From Pseudolysinimonas_A sp947085045 (GTDB lineage: Bacteria; Actinomycetota; Actinomycetes; Actinomycetales; Microbacteriaceae), in the NCBI GenBank assembly GCA_947085045.1, contig CAMTUU010000002.1:310001-374000 (forward strand): a DNA stretch of 64,000 nt, written 5' to 3'. This document shows, piece by piece, positions 1 through 8,005 of the stretch. The notes below the pieces were generated by a model, which made no database searches, was not told where the DNA came from, and saw nothing but the letters and a program-made list of their open reading frames with translations. The position numbers were made by a program, and so were the translations under genes. Within the stretch, counting starts at the first letter, position 1; each line of letters opens with the position of its first letter.

Positions 1-54
1 AAAGAACGACGCCCGGCAACGGACGTCGACCATCTCACCAAGGAGATCCAACAC

Positions 55-1794
55 ATGAAGAAGCGATCGATCGCCCGCTGGGGCGCCATCGCGGTCGCGG
101 GCGCGGCCATCACCGCGCTCACGGCCTGCGGCGCAGCCACCGGCGGCGACACCGGGAACACCGGCGGCACCGTCACCTACCTCGGGGTCACCGGGCAGTG
201 GGAAGGCACCGACCCCGCCACCGTCTACTACGGCAACGAGATCGCGTCGCTCCGACGCCTCGTCTACCGCGGCCTGACCGCGCTCCCGATCAGCGACGAC
301 CCGAATGTCGCGCCCGTCGCCGACCTTGCGACCGACACCGGAACGTCGGATGACGGCGGCATCACCTGGACGTTCACCATCAAGGACGGCGTCACCTGGG
401 AAGACGGCACCCCGATCACGGGTGAGGACTTCATCTACGGCCTCTCCCGCTCGTTCGACGAGACCCTCGTCAACGGCACCGGCGTCGGCCTGGCCTACTT
501 CGGCACCTATGCGGCGTCGGTCGTCGAGGCCGGCTACACCGGCCCGTTCACCTCGAGCGAGGAGGCGAAGGCCGCATTCGCCGAGCGCTTCTACGCCGAC
601 GGCCAGAAGGTGACCTACACCTTCGACAGGCCGTGGGGCGACTTCCCCGCCGCGGCCGCGGGTCTCTTCACGACCGACCCGTACCAGGCGTCGGTCGACG
701 ACGGCTCGACCCTCTGGGAGATCAACTCCAACGGTCCATACATGATGGAGGAGGACGAGTTCGACAGTGCCCTCGGCGCCACGTTCGTCCGCAACCCGGA
801 GTACGACCCGGCCACCGACTCGACCGACCTGCGTCAGGCGCTGCCGGACCAGTTCACCTTCGAGCTCGTCTCGGACACCGACGTGCTGTTCCAGCGCCTC
901 GTCGCGGACGCGGGCGATGACAAGGCCGCGTTCACGGACGCCAACATCCCGGCCACGTTCTACTCGCAGGTCGAGAGCGGCGCCATCGCCGACCGCACGC
1001 TGAAGAGCACCTCGCCGTACACGCGGTTCCTCTTCATCAACTCGCTGACGGTCACCGACCCCGACGTGCGGCGCGCTCTCGCGGTCTCGCTGAACAAGGA
1101 AGGCATGATCCAGGCCTACGGTGGCGACAACTACGGTGAGCCGTCGACGTCGATCGTCTCCAACGCGGTGTCGGGCTTCGAGCCCAACCCGGCGTTCGCC
1201 GACGACAACCCGGCGGGTGACCCGGCGGCGGCCAAGACGCTGCTCGCCGGCGCGACCCCCGAGATCACCATCGGATACGCGGTGAGCCCGACCAACGAGA
1301 AGCTGATCCCGGTCATCCAGCAGTCCTTCGAGGCGGCCGGCTTCATCGTCAGCACCTACCCGGTCGCAAGCGACGCGGTCCCCGGCTACTACGGCCAGAT
1401 GGCCCGCAAGGACAAGAACGGCCAGAAGGTCGACGTCTTCCTCGGCGGCTGGGCCGCTGACTGGCCGTCGATGTCCACGGTGATCGTGCCGATCCTGCAG
1501 TCGAACCCTGAGGGCGCCGAGTCCGGCGTCGGCTTCAACTACGGGTTCTACAGCAACGCCGAGGTCGACGACCTCATCGAGCAGGCGCTCGCGGCGACCG
1601 ACCCGGCGGAGCAGGCCAGCCTGTTCTCGCAGGCGGACGCCATCGCCGGTGAGGACGGCGCCTACATCCCGGTCGTGCAGCAGAAGAACTACTTCCTGTA
1701 CGGATCGCGGATCGGCGGCTTCCTGCCGGACGTCGCCTCCAGCTTCTACCCGGACTTCGGATCGATCTACGTGAAGCCCGAAGCCGCCGAGTAA
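55..1794 (+). CDS. Oligopeptide/dipeptide ABC transporter substrate-binding lipoprotein (SBP family 5)
   Basis: The 579-aa product is an extracytoplasmic solute receptor of the DppA/OppA type. Residues 1-25 form a lipoprotein signal ending in the lipobox TAC, with C25 as the lipidated cysteine. The body has the family-5 layout, including a segment around residues 120-140 reading WEDGTPITGEDFIYGLSR, which matches the usual dGkpltAeDv region. An AAGGAG ribosome site lies 9 nt before the ATG. It is the first gene of an importer cluster with a permease and two ATPases. The family binds peptides or other oligomers; the actual ligand cannot be read from the sequence. Confidence 0.93.
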   Translation: MKKRSIARWGAIAVAGAAITALTACGAATGGDTGNTGGTVTYLGVTGQWEGTDPATVYYGNEIASLRRLVYRGLTALPISDDPNVAPVADLATDTGTSDDGGITWTFTIKDGVTWEDGTPITGEDFIYGLSRSFDETLVNGTGVGLAYFGTYAASVVEAGYTGPFTSSEEAKAAFAERFYADGQKVTYTFDRPWGDFPAAAAGLFTTDPYQASVDDGSTLWEINSNGPYMMEEDEFDSALGATFVRNPEYDPATDSTDLRQALPDQFTFELVSDTDVLFQRLVADAGDDKAAFTDANIPATFYSQVESGAIADRTLKSTSPYTRFLFINSLTVTDPDVRRALAVSLNKEGMIQAYGGDNYGEPSTSIVSNAVSGFEPNPAFADDNPAGDPAAAKTLLAGATPEITIGYAVSPTNEKLIPVIQQSFEAAGFIVSTYPVASDAVPGYYGQMARKDKNGQKVDVFLGGWAADWPSMSTVIVPILQSNPEGAESGVGFNYGFYSNAEVDDLIEQALAATDPAEQASLFSQADAIAGEDGAYIPVVQQKNYFLYGSRIGGFLPDVASSFYPDFGSIYVKPEAAE

Positions 1795-1813
1795 CGAGCT
1801 AAGTTCCACCACC

Positions 1814-1847
1814 GATCGGGTGGGCGCCTCCGGGCGCCCACCCGATC
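1814..1847 (+). terminator. Perfect 15-bp intercistronic hairpin after the binding-protein gene
   Basis: Positions 1814-1828 and 1833-1847 are exact reverse complements (arm GATCGGGTGGGCGCC) separated by the tetraloop TCCG. No T-run follows, so it may not be a true terminator. Placed between a binding-protein gene and its permease gene, it is the type of structure that protects the upstream mRNA from 3' exonucleases or attenuates read-through, giving more receptor than membrane components. The structure is seen; the role is inferred. Confidence 0.75.
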
Positions 1848-1877
1848 CACGGGCAAGACCGGAGAGAAGTCCCGCAC

Positions 1878-2912
1878 ATGTTCGCGTTCATCGTCCGCCG
1901 CATCCTCGTCGGCGTCGTCATGGTCGTCGTGATGATCTTCGTGGTCTTCTCGCTGTTCTTCGCCAACGGCAATCCCGCCATCAACCAGTGCGGCAGGTAC
2001 TGCACACCCGAAAAGCTCGCCGAGATCACCGGACTCCTCGGCTACGACAAGTCGATCCCCGAGCAGTTCGGCGCCTTCACCGCCGGCCTCATCGTCGGCC
2101 GCGACTTCCCCGTCAACGACGAGTACCGCGAGGCCCTCATCGCGAACGGGTACGAGAACCGCATCATCCGCTGCGACGCCCCGTGCCTGGGCTACTCGCA
2201 GAGCGATCAGAAGACCGTCAACCAGCTCCTGGTGAAGGCCGCCGGTCCGACGTTGTCGCTCGCCGTCGTCAGCTTCACGATCTGGATCTTCTTCGGCGTG
2301 CTGATCGGCGTGCTCGCCGCCGTCTTCAAGGGCCGCCTCCTCGATCGCATCGTCGTCGGCTCGACCCTCGTCGTCTACGCCCTCCCGGTCTTCGTGATCG
2401 GCACCTTCTTCCTGCAGTACGTCGCGATCAAGTGGCAGCTCTATCCGTATCCGCGGTTCGAGCCCCTGCGAGAACCCGCGGACATCCTGCCCTGGCTCAC
2501 CAGCATCATGCTGCCCGCCGTGACCCTGGCCCTGTTCTTCATGGCGGCCTACGTGCGCTACACCCGCGCCTTCGTGCTCGAGTCGCTGTCGGAGGACTAC
2601 ATCCGCACGGCCCGCGCGAAGGGCCTGCCCGAACGGACGGTGCTCTTCAAGCACGGGCTGCGGTCGGCGCTCACCCCGCTCGTCACCCTGGCCGGCCTCG
2701 ACTTCGCGGGCCTGCTGGCCGGGGCGATCATCACCGAGAGCGTCTTCAACTACCAGGGCATGGGCGCTCTGGCGGTCAAGGCGAACAATAATCAGGACCT
2801 CCCCGTGCTGATCGGTCTCGTGATCGTCGGCGCGACCGCCGTCATCGTGATGAACATCATCGTCGACATCCTGTACGCCTACATCGACCCGCGCGTGCGG
2901 GTCTCGAAGTGA
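1878..2912 (+). CDS. Oligopeptide/dipeptide ABC transporter permease (DppB-like)
   Basis: This 344-aa inner-membrane permease has the DppB pattern: an N-terminal membrane anchor (about residues 8-28), a long extracytoplasmic loop (about 30-122), then five further hydrophobic segments. The EAA-type coupling loop is in the stretch EDYIRTARAKGLPERTVL near residue 240. The first loop carries two cysteine pairs, C38/C42 and C99/C103, which could form disulfides. Its TGA overlaps the GTG of the next ATPase gene by 4 nt. The usual partner permease (DppC type) is not encoded next to it. Confidence 0.9.
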   Translation: MFAFIVRRILVGVVMVVVMIFVVFSLFFANGNPAINQCGRYCTPEKLAEITGLLGYDKSIPEQFGAFTAGLIVGRDFPVNDEYREALIANGYENRIIRCDAPCLGYSQSDQKTVNQLLVKAAGPTLSLAVVSFTIWIFFGVLIGVLAAVFKGRLLDRIVVGSTLVVYALPVFVIGTFFLQYVAIKWQLYPYPRFEPLREPADILPWLTSIMLPAVTLALFFMAAYVRYTRAFVLESLSEDYIRTARAKGLPERTVLFKHGLRSALTPLVTLAGLDFAGLLAGAIITESVFNYQGMGALAVKANNNQDLPVLIGLVIVGATAVIVMNIIVDILYAYIDPRVRVSK

Positions 2913-3958
2913 GCCCCGCCATGACCCGCCCCTTTCTGTCCGTCGAGGACCTCGTCGTGCACTTCCCCACCCCCGACGGCATCGTGCGCGCCACCGACGG
3001 CCTGAGCTACACGCTCGAGCCGGGCAAGACGCTCGGCATCGTCGGCGAGTCCGGCTCCGGCAAGTCGGTCTCGTCGTCGGCGATCCTCGGCCTGCACCGC
3101 AATACCAGCGCCCAGGTGAGCGGCCGGATCTGGCTCGACGGCGTCGACCTGCTGAGCCTCAGCGACAAGGAGATGCAGCAGCGCCGGGGCAAGGACGTCG
3201 CGATGATCTTCCAGGATCCGCTGTCGGCCCTGCACCCGTACTACACGATCGGCAACCAGGTCGCCGAGGCCTACCGCGTCCACAACGAGGTGAGCAAGAA
3301 GCAGGCGCGCGTGCGGGCGATCGAGATGCTGGACCGCGTCGGCATCCCGAATCCGGGGCAGCGCGTCGACGACTACCCGCACCAGTTCTCGGGCGGCATG
3401 CGGCAGCGCGCGATGATCGCGATGGCGCTCATCAACGACCCCGAGCTGCTGATCGCCGACGAGCCCACCACCGCTCTCGACGTCACGGTGCAGGCGCAGA
3501 TCCTCGACCTGCTGCAGGACCTGCAGCGCGAGTTCAACACCGCGCTCATCATGATCACGCACGACCTCGGCGTCATCGCGGAGGTCGCCGACGACGTGCT
3601 CGTGATGTACGCGGGCCGCGCGGTCGAATACGGCTCGACGAAGCAGCTGCTGACCGCGCCCGCGATGCCGTACACGCTCGGCCTCATCCAGTCGGTGCCC
3701 GATCTGACGAGCGACGTCGACGAGCCGCTGCGCCCGATCCCCGGCAACCCGCCCAGCCTGCTTGACCCGCCGAGCGGCTGCGCCTTCGCCCCGCGGTGCA
3801 CGTTCAAGCATCTCGTGGACCCCCCGAGTCTTCCCGACGAGGTCATGCCGGAACTCGAGGAGATCGCGCCCGGGCATCTGCGCCGGTGTCACCTGAGGGA
3901 GCACGACCTGAGCAAGCTCATCCCATTGGCGGCCGAGAAGGTCGAGGAGCCCGTATGA
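2909..3958 (+). CDS. Oligopeptide ABC transporter ATP-binding protein (DppD-like)
   Basis: The 349-aa ATPase has Walker A GESGSGKS at residues 46-53, Q-loop MIFQDP, signature FSGGMRQR, Walker B LLIADEPTTALD and the H-loop MITHDL. The C-terminus carries the oligopeptide-transporter extension, PGNPPSLLDPPSGCAFAPRC, with the conserved cysteines of the DppD/OppD family. GTG at 2909 overlaps the permease stop (GTGA); an in-frame ATG at 2921 is the alternative start. It energises the importer together with the next gene. Confidence 0.92.
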   Translation: MSPAMTRPFLSVEDLVVHFPTPDGIVRATDGLSYTLEPGKTLGIVGESGSGKSVSSSAILGLHRNTSAQVSGRIWLDGVDLLSLSDKEMQQRRGKDVAMIFQDPLSALHPYYTIGNQVAEAYRVHNEVSKKQARVRAIEMLDRVGIPNPGQRVDDYPHQFSGGMRQRAMIAMALINDPELLIADEPTTALDVTVQAQILDLLQDLQREFNTALIMITHDLGVIAEVADDVLVMYAGRAVEYGSTKQLLTAPAMPYTLGLIQSVPDLTSDVDEPLRPIPGNPPSLLDPPSGCAFAPRCTFKHLVDPPSLPDEVMPELEEIAPGHLRRCHLREHDLSKLIPLAAEKVEEPV

Positions 3959-4857
3959 GCGCCCCGCTGCTGGAGGTCAAGGACCTCACGATGCACTTCC
4001 CGATCAAGCAGCGCGGCATCATCACGCGCACGGTCGGGCACGTGAAGGCCGTCGACGGCGTCTCGTTCTCGATCGGCGCCGGCGGGGCCCTCGGGCTCGT
4101 GGGCGAGTCCGGGTCGGGCAAGTCGACCACCGGCCGCCTCATCACGCGGCTCTACCAGCCGACGTCGGGCCAGATCCTGTTCGAAGGCAAGGACATCTCG
4201 AGGTCGTCGGCGCGCGAGCTCAAGCCGATCCGCCGCGACATCCAGATGATCTTCCAGGATCCGTACACGTCGCTGAACCCGCGGCACACGGTCGGCGAGA
4301 TCATCAGGGCTCCGCTCGAGATCCACAACCTCGTGCCGAAGGGCAGCCGCCTGCGCCGGGTGCAGGAGCTGCTCGAGATCGTCGGGCTGAACCCCGAGCA
4401 CTACAACCGCTACCCGCACGAGTTCTCGGGCGGTCAGCGCCAGCGCATCGGCATCGCGCGCGCCCTCACGATGAGCCCGAAGCTGCTGGTCGCCGACGAG
4501 CCGGTCTCGGCCCTCGACGTCTCCATCCAGGCGCAGATCATCAACCTCCTCAAGGACCTGCAGAAGGAGATGAACATCGCGTTCCTGTTCATCGCCCACG
4601 ACCTCGCGATCGTGCGGCACTTCTGCCCGCAGGTCGCGGTGATGTACCTGGGCAAGATCGTCGAGAACGCCCCGCGCGAGCAGCTCTACACGAATCCGCA
4701 GCACGCGTACACGCGGTCTCTGCTCTCGGCCGTTCCCGACATGCGGCAAGCCGTGGTCGGCGGACGCCGCGAGCGCATCCGCTACACCCACGACGTGGAG
4801 GCGTCGGCGGCGTCCACCGCCGCGACCAACGCGGCGGCGGCCTCCCCCTCGGCCTGA
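3955..4857 (+). CDS. Oligopeptide ABC transporter ATP-binding protein (DppF-like, short C-terminus)
   Basis: The 300-aa ATPase has Walker A GESGSGKS (50-57), Q-loop MIFQDP, signature FSGGQRQR and Walker B LLVADEPVSALD. The ATG at 3955 overlaps the previous TGA (ATGA), so the longer in-frame extension upstream is not used. After the ABC core it ends in an Ala/Thr-rich tail and lacks the cysteine-containing oligopeptide-transporter extension that most DppF proteins carry. It should pair with the DppD-like subunit as an ATPase heterodimer. Confidence 0.9.
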   Translation: MSAPLLEVKDLTMHFPIKQRGIITRTVGHVKAVDGVSFSIGAGGALGLVGESGSGKSTTGRLITRLYQPTSGQILFEGKDISRSSARELKPIRRDIQMIFQDPYTSLNPRHTVGEIIRAPLEIHNLVPKGSRLRRVQELLEIVGLNPEHYNRYPHEFSGGQRQRIGIARALTMSPKLLVADEPVSALDVSIQAQIINLLKDLQKEMNIAFLFIAHDLAIVRHFCPQVAVMYLGKIVENAPREQLYTNPQHAYTRSLLSAVPDMRQAVVGGRRERIRYTHDVEASAASTAATNAAAASPSA

Positions 4858-4859
4858 GG

Positions 4860-5426
4860 ATGGCGGCCTCCTCGCACAGCTACGTGCTGCGCGACACCGT
4901 CATGGCGATCGTGTTCTGGCTCGCCGCGGCGCTGGGTGTCGTCCTCGTCGGCGACCCGGTGCTCCGGGGCGACCTCGTGCTCGTGGCCGTCACGGCACCG
5001 ATCGTGGCTCTCGCGCTGTGGGTGCTCTGGATGGTGCTCTTCCACCCGCACATCCGCTACGACGAGCAGAAGGTCGTCGTGACCAACATCGGACGCGTGC
5101 ACGTGCTGCCGTGGAGCCGGGTGGTCGCGGTGCGGCAGACCCTCAGCCTCGGCTTCGAGCTGGAGGACGGGCGCCGGATCGCCGCCACCGGGGTGACCGC
5201 CCCGCGCGGCCGCGGCCTCATGCTCAGCGGCATGACCCGCGGCAGGATGGGGGTCGGCAGCGAGGACTTCCACCGCAACGCCGATGCGTTGCGTCCCCTC
5301 CAAGCCGCCGCCGCGACGACCGACGCCCCCGTGGTCTCGCGTTGGGATCGCGTCCCGCTGCTCATCGGGGCCGGACTGGCGGTGCTCGTCGTCATCGACC
5401 TGATCGTGCTCGCCGCGGCGGCGTAG
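4860..5426 (+). CDS. PH-domain-like membrane protein
   Basis: A 188-aa protein with two N-terminal membrane helices (about 12-32 and 38-61), then a soluble stretch (about 62-135) and one C-terminal helix (about 168-187). The soluble part contains RYDEQKVVVTNIGRVHVLPW, which resembles the start of the small bacterial pleckstrin-homology-like domains found after paired helices in actinobacteria. The start lies 2 nt after the DppF-like stop, so it is probably co-transcribed with the importer. No catalytic motif is visible and the function is unknown. Confidence 0.72.
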   Translation: MAASSHSYVLRDTVMAIVFWLAAALGVVLVGDPVLRGDLVLVAVTAPIVALALWVLWMVLFHPHIRYDEQKVVVTNIGRVHVLPWSRVVAVRQTLSLGFELEDGRRIAATGVTAPRGRGLMLSGMTRGRMGVGSEDFHRNADALRPLQAAAATTDAPVVSRWDRVPLLIGAGLAVLVVIDLIVLAAAA

Positions 5427-5435
5427 CATCGGAGC

Positions 5436-5819
5436 GTGGCCGCTCGTCCCCCGCTCTTCGTCTTCGACGGCGACTGCGCCTTCTGCACCACCTGGGTACG
5501 CCGCGCCGAACGTCACCTTCCGCGCTTCCCCGAGACGCAGCCCTGGCAGTGGCTCGATCTCGACGACCTCGGGCTGAGCCGCGACGACGTCACCCACTTC
5601 GCCTGGTACCTCGCCGACGGGACGCGCCTGCGCGGGCACGCCGCCGTCGCCGCGGTGCTGCGGCTGCAGCCCGGTTTCGGCTGGCGCTTCCTCGGTCACC
5701 TGGCGGTCACGCCACCGTTCTCCTGGGGCGCGCGGCTCGCCTACGCGTTCATCGCCCGCTTCCGCCATCGTCTCCCGGGCGGAACCCCCGCCTGCGCGCT
5801 CCCGAAGCCGACGACGTGA
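5436..5819 (+). CDS. DCC-family (DUF393) thiol-disulfide oxidoreductase-like protein
   Basis: The 127-aa protein starts with FDGDCAFC (D11, C14, C17), the hallmark of the DCC/DUF393 family, a thioredoxin-like fold with a CxxC pair. It starts at GTG 5436. A TAGCAT hexamer at 5424-5429, overlapping the stop codon of the upstream gene, lies 6 nt before the GTG, so an internal leaderless promoter is plausible. Its GTGA stop overlaps the next gene. The substrate is unknown; family members are only loosely characterised. Confidence 0.85.
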   Translation: MAARPPLFVFDGDCAFCTTWVRRAERHLPRFPETQPWQWLDLDDLGLSRDDVTHFAWYLADGTRLRGHAAVAAVLRLQPGFGWRFLGHLAVTPPFSWGARLAYAFIARFRHRLPGGTPACALPKPTT

Positions 5820-6613
5820 GCCTCTCCGCCGAAACGGCTCCCCCGGCGAGGGCCCGGATCGTCACCGAGATCGTGATCGTGCTCGGGCTGTCGCTCGGGA
5901 TGTCGGCGCTCTACTCGATCGTCACGCTCATCAATCGGGCGACCCTCGAGACCCCGATCGGGCAGCAGACGGCCACGATCGTGCCGAGCCGGGACTCCCG
6001 GCCGACCTTCGATCTGCTCTACCAGCTGCTCGGCATCCTCTCCGACCTGGTCCCGGTCGCCCTCGTCTGCTTCCTGCTCTGGAGCACCGCGAAGCCGCAT
6101 CTCGGCCGGCTCGGCGTCGACGCCCGGCATCCGGTGCGGGACGCGCTGTTCGGGCTCGGCCTCGCCCTGCCGATTGGCATCGCGGGGATCGGGATCTTCC
6201 TCGCCGGCCGCGCCCTCGACCTCGGCGTCGGCATCACCGCCTCCAGTCTCACCGAGCAGTGGTGGACGATCCCGGTGCTGCTGCTGACGGCGGCCCGCGC
6301 CGCCATCCAGGAGCAGTTCATCATGATCGGCTACCTCTACGCCCGACTCGGCGACCTCGGCGTGGGGCGCTGGGCGATGATCCTCATCTCGGCGACGATC
6401 CGCGGCAGCTACCACCTCTATCAGGGCTACGGCGCGTTCTTCGCGAACTTCGGGATGGCCGTGGTGTTCGGCTGGATCTACACCCGTGGGACCGAGCGGC
6501 GCCTGCTCCCGCTCATCGTGACGCACTTCACGATCGACGCGGTCGTCTTCGTCGGAGCTCCCGCCGCGGCGAACGTCTGGCCGGAGCTGTTCGCCCCGAC
6601 GCCCGCCGGCTAA
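5816..6613 (+). CDS. CPBP-family intramembrane protein (Abi/CAAX-protease-like)
   Basis: The 265-aa polytopic membrane protein has the CPBP motifs in order: QEQFIMIGYL (motif 1), SYHLYQG (motif 2 His) and VTHFTID (motif 3 His). In motif 1 the canonical EExxxR is reduced to E-Q with Ile in place of Arg, so protease activity is uncertain. GTG 5816 overlaps the previous stop by 4 nt; the longer open frame upstream is antisense-like noise. It is probably co-expressed with the DCC protein and converges on the FUSC gene with a 4-nt overlap of stops. Confidence 0.85.
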   Translation: MSLSAETAPPARARIVTEIVIVLGLSLGMSALYSIVTLINRATLETPIGQQTATIVPSRDSRPTFDLLYQLLGILSDLVPVALVCFLLWSTAKPHLGRLGVDARHPVRDALFGLGLALPIGIAGIGIFLAGRALDLGVGITASSLTEQWWTIPVLLLTAARAAIQEQFIMIGYLYARLGDLGVGRWAMILISATIRGSYHLYQGYGAFFANFGMAVVFGWIYTRGTERRLLPLIVTHFTIDAVVFVGAPAAANVWPELFAPTPAG

Positions 6614-7656
6614 CTCGCGGGCGGTGGCGCCTCGGCGAGGGTGTCGTGGATGCGGCGCAGGTCTTCCAGCAGAGACCCGACGAGGATCCAGTGCGCGGAC
6701 GACGGCGCGGCGATCACGAGCGGCGCGGTGAGCGCGGGCAGGCTCGCGGTCGCGGGCTCGGAGGGTTCGAGGTGCGTGCGCCGCTCCACCCGGCGCACGT
6801 CGTGGGCGGCACGACGCAGTTGCTCCGCGATCGCCCGCACCGTGGCTTCGGCGGCGAGTCCGTCGTCGTAGCGGTCGTAGACGGCGCGGGTCATCCCGAT
6901 CACCTGGGTGACGATCGGTCCGAACCGGCGCAGCGTCGTCTCGAGCCGTTCGAGCTCGTCGCGCCGGCGGCGCCCGCGCGGGTTCAGCGTGAGCGACTCC
7001 GCACCGGTGGTGAGCGCCGCATCCGCCGTCGCCATCATGGGACGCAGCAGCCGCGCCTCGATCATCAGCGACTCGAGCTGCGGCCGGGTCTGCGGAGCCT
7101 CGAGCGCCGCGGCGAGACGATCGAGCGAAGCGCCCAACTCATCGCCGAGCCTCTCGACGGCGACGTGGACGGGCTGGAGCGCGACCGGGGGCACGAGTGC
7201 GAGGTTCACGACGAAGCCGATCGCGGCGCCGATGATCGTCTCGATGATCCGGTCGACGGCGTAGTTCGGCGTCGCAGCACCGAGTCCGAGCACGAGGAGG
7301 GCGCTGATCGCGACCTGGTTCGACGTGCCGGTCGTCATCTTGAGCAGCCAGGCGATGACCAGGGCGGCGGCGATCGCTGCCAGGATGACCCAGGTGTCCT
7401 TCCCGAACGCGAGGGCGAGGAGCGAGGCGACGAGCACCCCGGCCACGACGCCGACGGTGCGCTCGATCGCCTTCGACACCGACTGGTCGAGACTGGGCTG
7501 CACGACGAGCAGTGCGGCGATCGCGGCGAATACCGGCAGCTGCTCGGGGAACAGGGCGCCGGCGACGAGCCACGCGGCGATCGTCGCGATGGCCGACTTC
7601 AGCACCTGCAGGATCGGCTGCCGGCGGGAGGCCCGGAAGGCCGCGAGCAGCTTCAT
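6610..7656 (-). CDS. FUSC-family membrane protein (putative aromatic-acid exporter type)
   Basis: A 348-aa protein with a hydrophobic N-terminal half (about residues 20-160, five or six helices) and a charged, helical C-terminal half (about 165-330). This matches the FUSC/YccS-like family, whose members export aromatic or other organic acids. The core around residues 36-60 (PEQLPVFAAIAALLVVQPS) is typical. A TAGCGT hexamer lies 6 nt before the ATG, and the same spacer reads GGAGGC, so either leaderless or leadered initiation is possible. The exported substrate is unknown. Confidence 0.82.
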   Translation of the reverse strand: MKLLAAFRASRRQPILQVLKSAIATIAAWLVAGALFPEQLPVFAAIAALLVVQPSLDQSVSKAIERTVGVVAGVLVASLLALAFGKDTWVILAAIAAALVIAWLLKMTTGTSNQVAISALLVLGLGAATPNYAVDRIIETIIGAAIGFVVNLALVPPVALQPVHVAVERLGDELGASLDRLAAALEAPQTRPQLESLMIEARLLRPMMATADAALTTGAESLTLNPRGRRRRDELERLETTLRRFGPIVTQVIGMTRAVYDRYDDGLAAEATVRAIAEQLRRAAHDVRRVERRTHLEPSEPATASLPALTAPLVIAAPSSAHWILVGSLLEDLRRIHDTLAEAPPPAS

Positions 7657-7696
7657 GCCTCCACGCTAGCCCGCGGGGCTGCCGGGGCCTCGGGGC

Positions 7697-7957
7697 TCAG
7701 TCCCCCGGGGCATCGCCCGGCGGGGGCGGAGCCTGTTGGGGCGGAGCCTGTTGGGGCGGAGCCTGCCGGGGCGGTGCCGCCGCCTTGTTCCGCTCGGTCG
7801 TGCTGAGCACGATGAAGACCAGGCCGAGCGCGAGGAACACGACCCAGAGGCCCTGGGCGTCGGTGAGCAGGATGACGATCCCCGCGACCAGGAACGGGAT
7901 GCCCGCGGCGAGGTAGAGGTTCGCGCTCAGGAGAGGGGCTGCTGGCTTCTCCGACAT
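7697..7957 (-). CDS. Small two-helix membrane protein with Pro/Gln-rich tail
   Basis: This 86-aa protein has two hydrophobic helices (about 12-33 and 35-55) followed by a tail of repeated QAPPQ units encoded by a 15-bp tandem repeat. TAACGT at 7964-7969 lies 6 nt before the ATG, consistent with a leaderless start. It is not recognisable as a named family. It resembles other short accessory membrane proteins in this window in size only. Confidence 0.7.
   Translation of the reverse strand: MSEKPAAPLLSANLYLAAGIPFLVAGIVILLTDAQGLWVVFLALGLVFIVLSTTERNKAAAPPRQAPPQQAPPQQAPPPPGDAPGD
7726..7770. repeat. 15-bp tandem repeat, three units, in coding sequence
   Basis: Three consecutive copies of a unit reading GGCGGAGCCTGTTGG; the third copy differs at two positions (GCC for GTT). 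It encodes the repeated Gln-Ala-Pro-Pro tail of the small membrane protein on the minus strand. Copy number may vary between strains. Confidence 0.8.
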
Positions 7958-8005
7958 CCCCTCACGTTACGGGCGTTCCCTGGAAGCGGGTCCGAGTCGG
8001 CGTTC

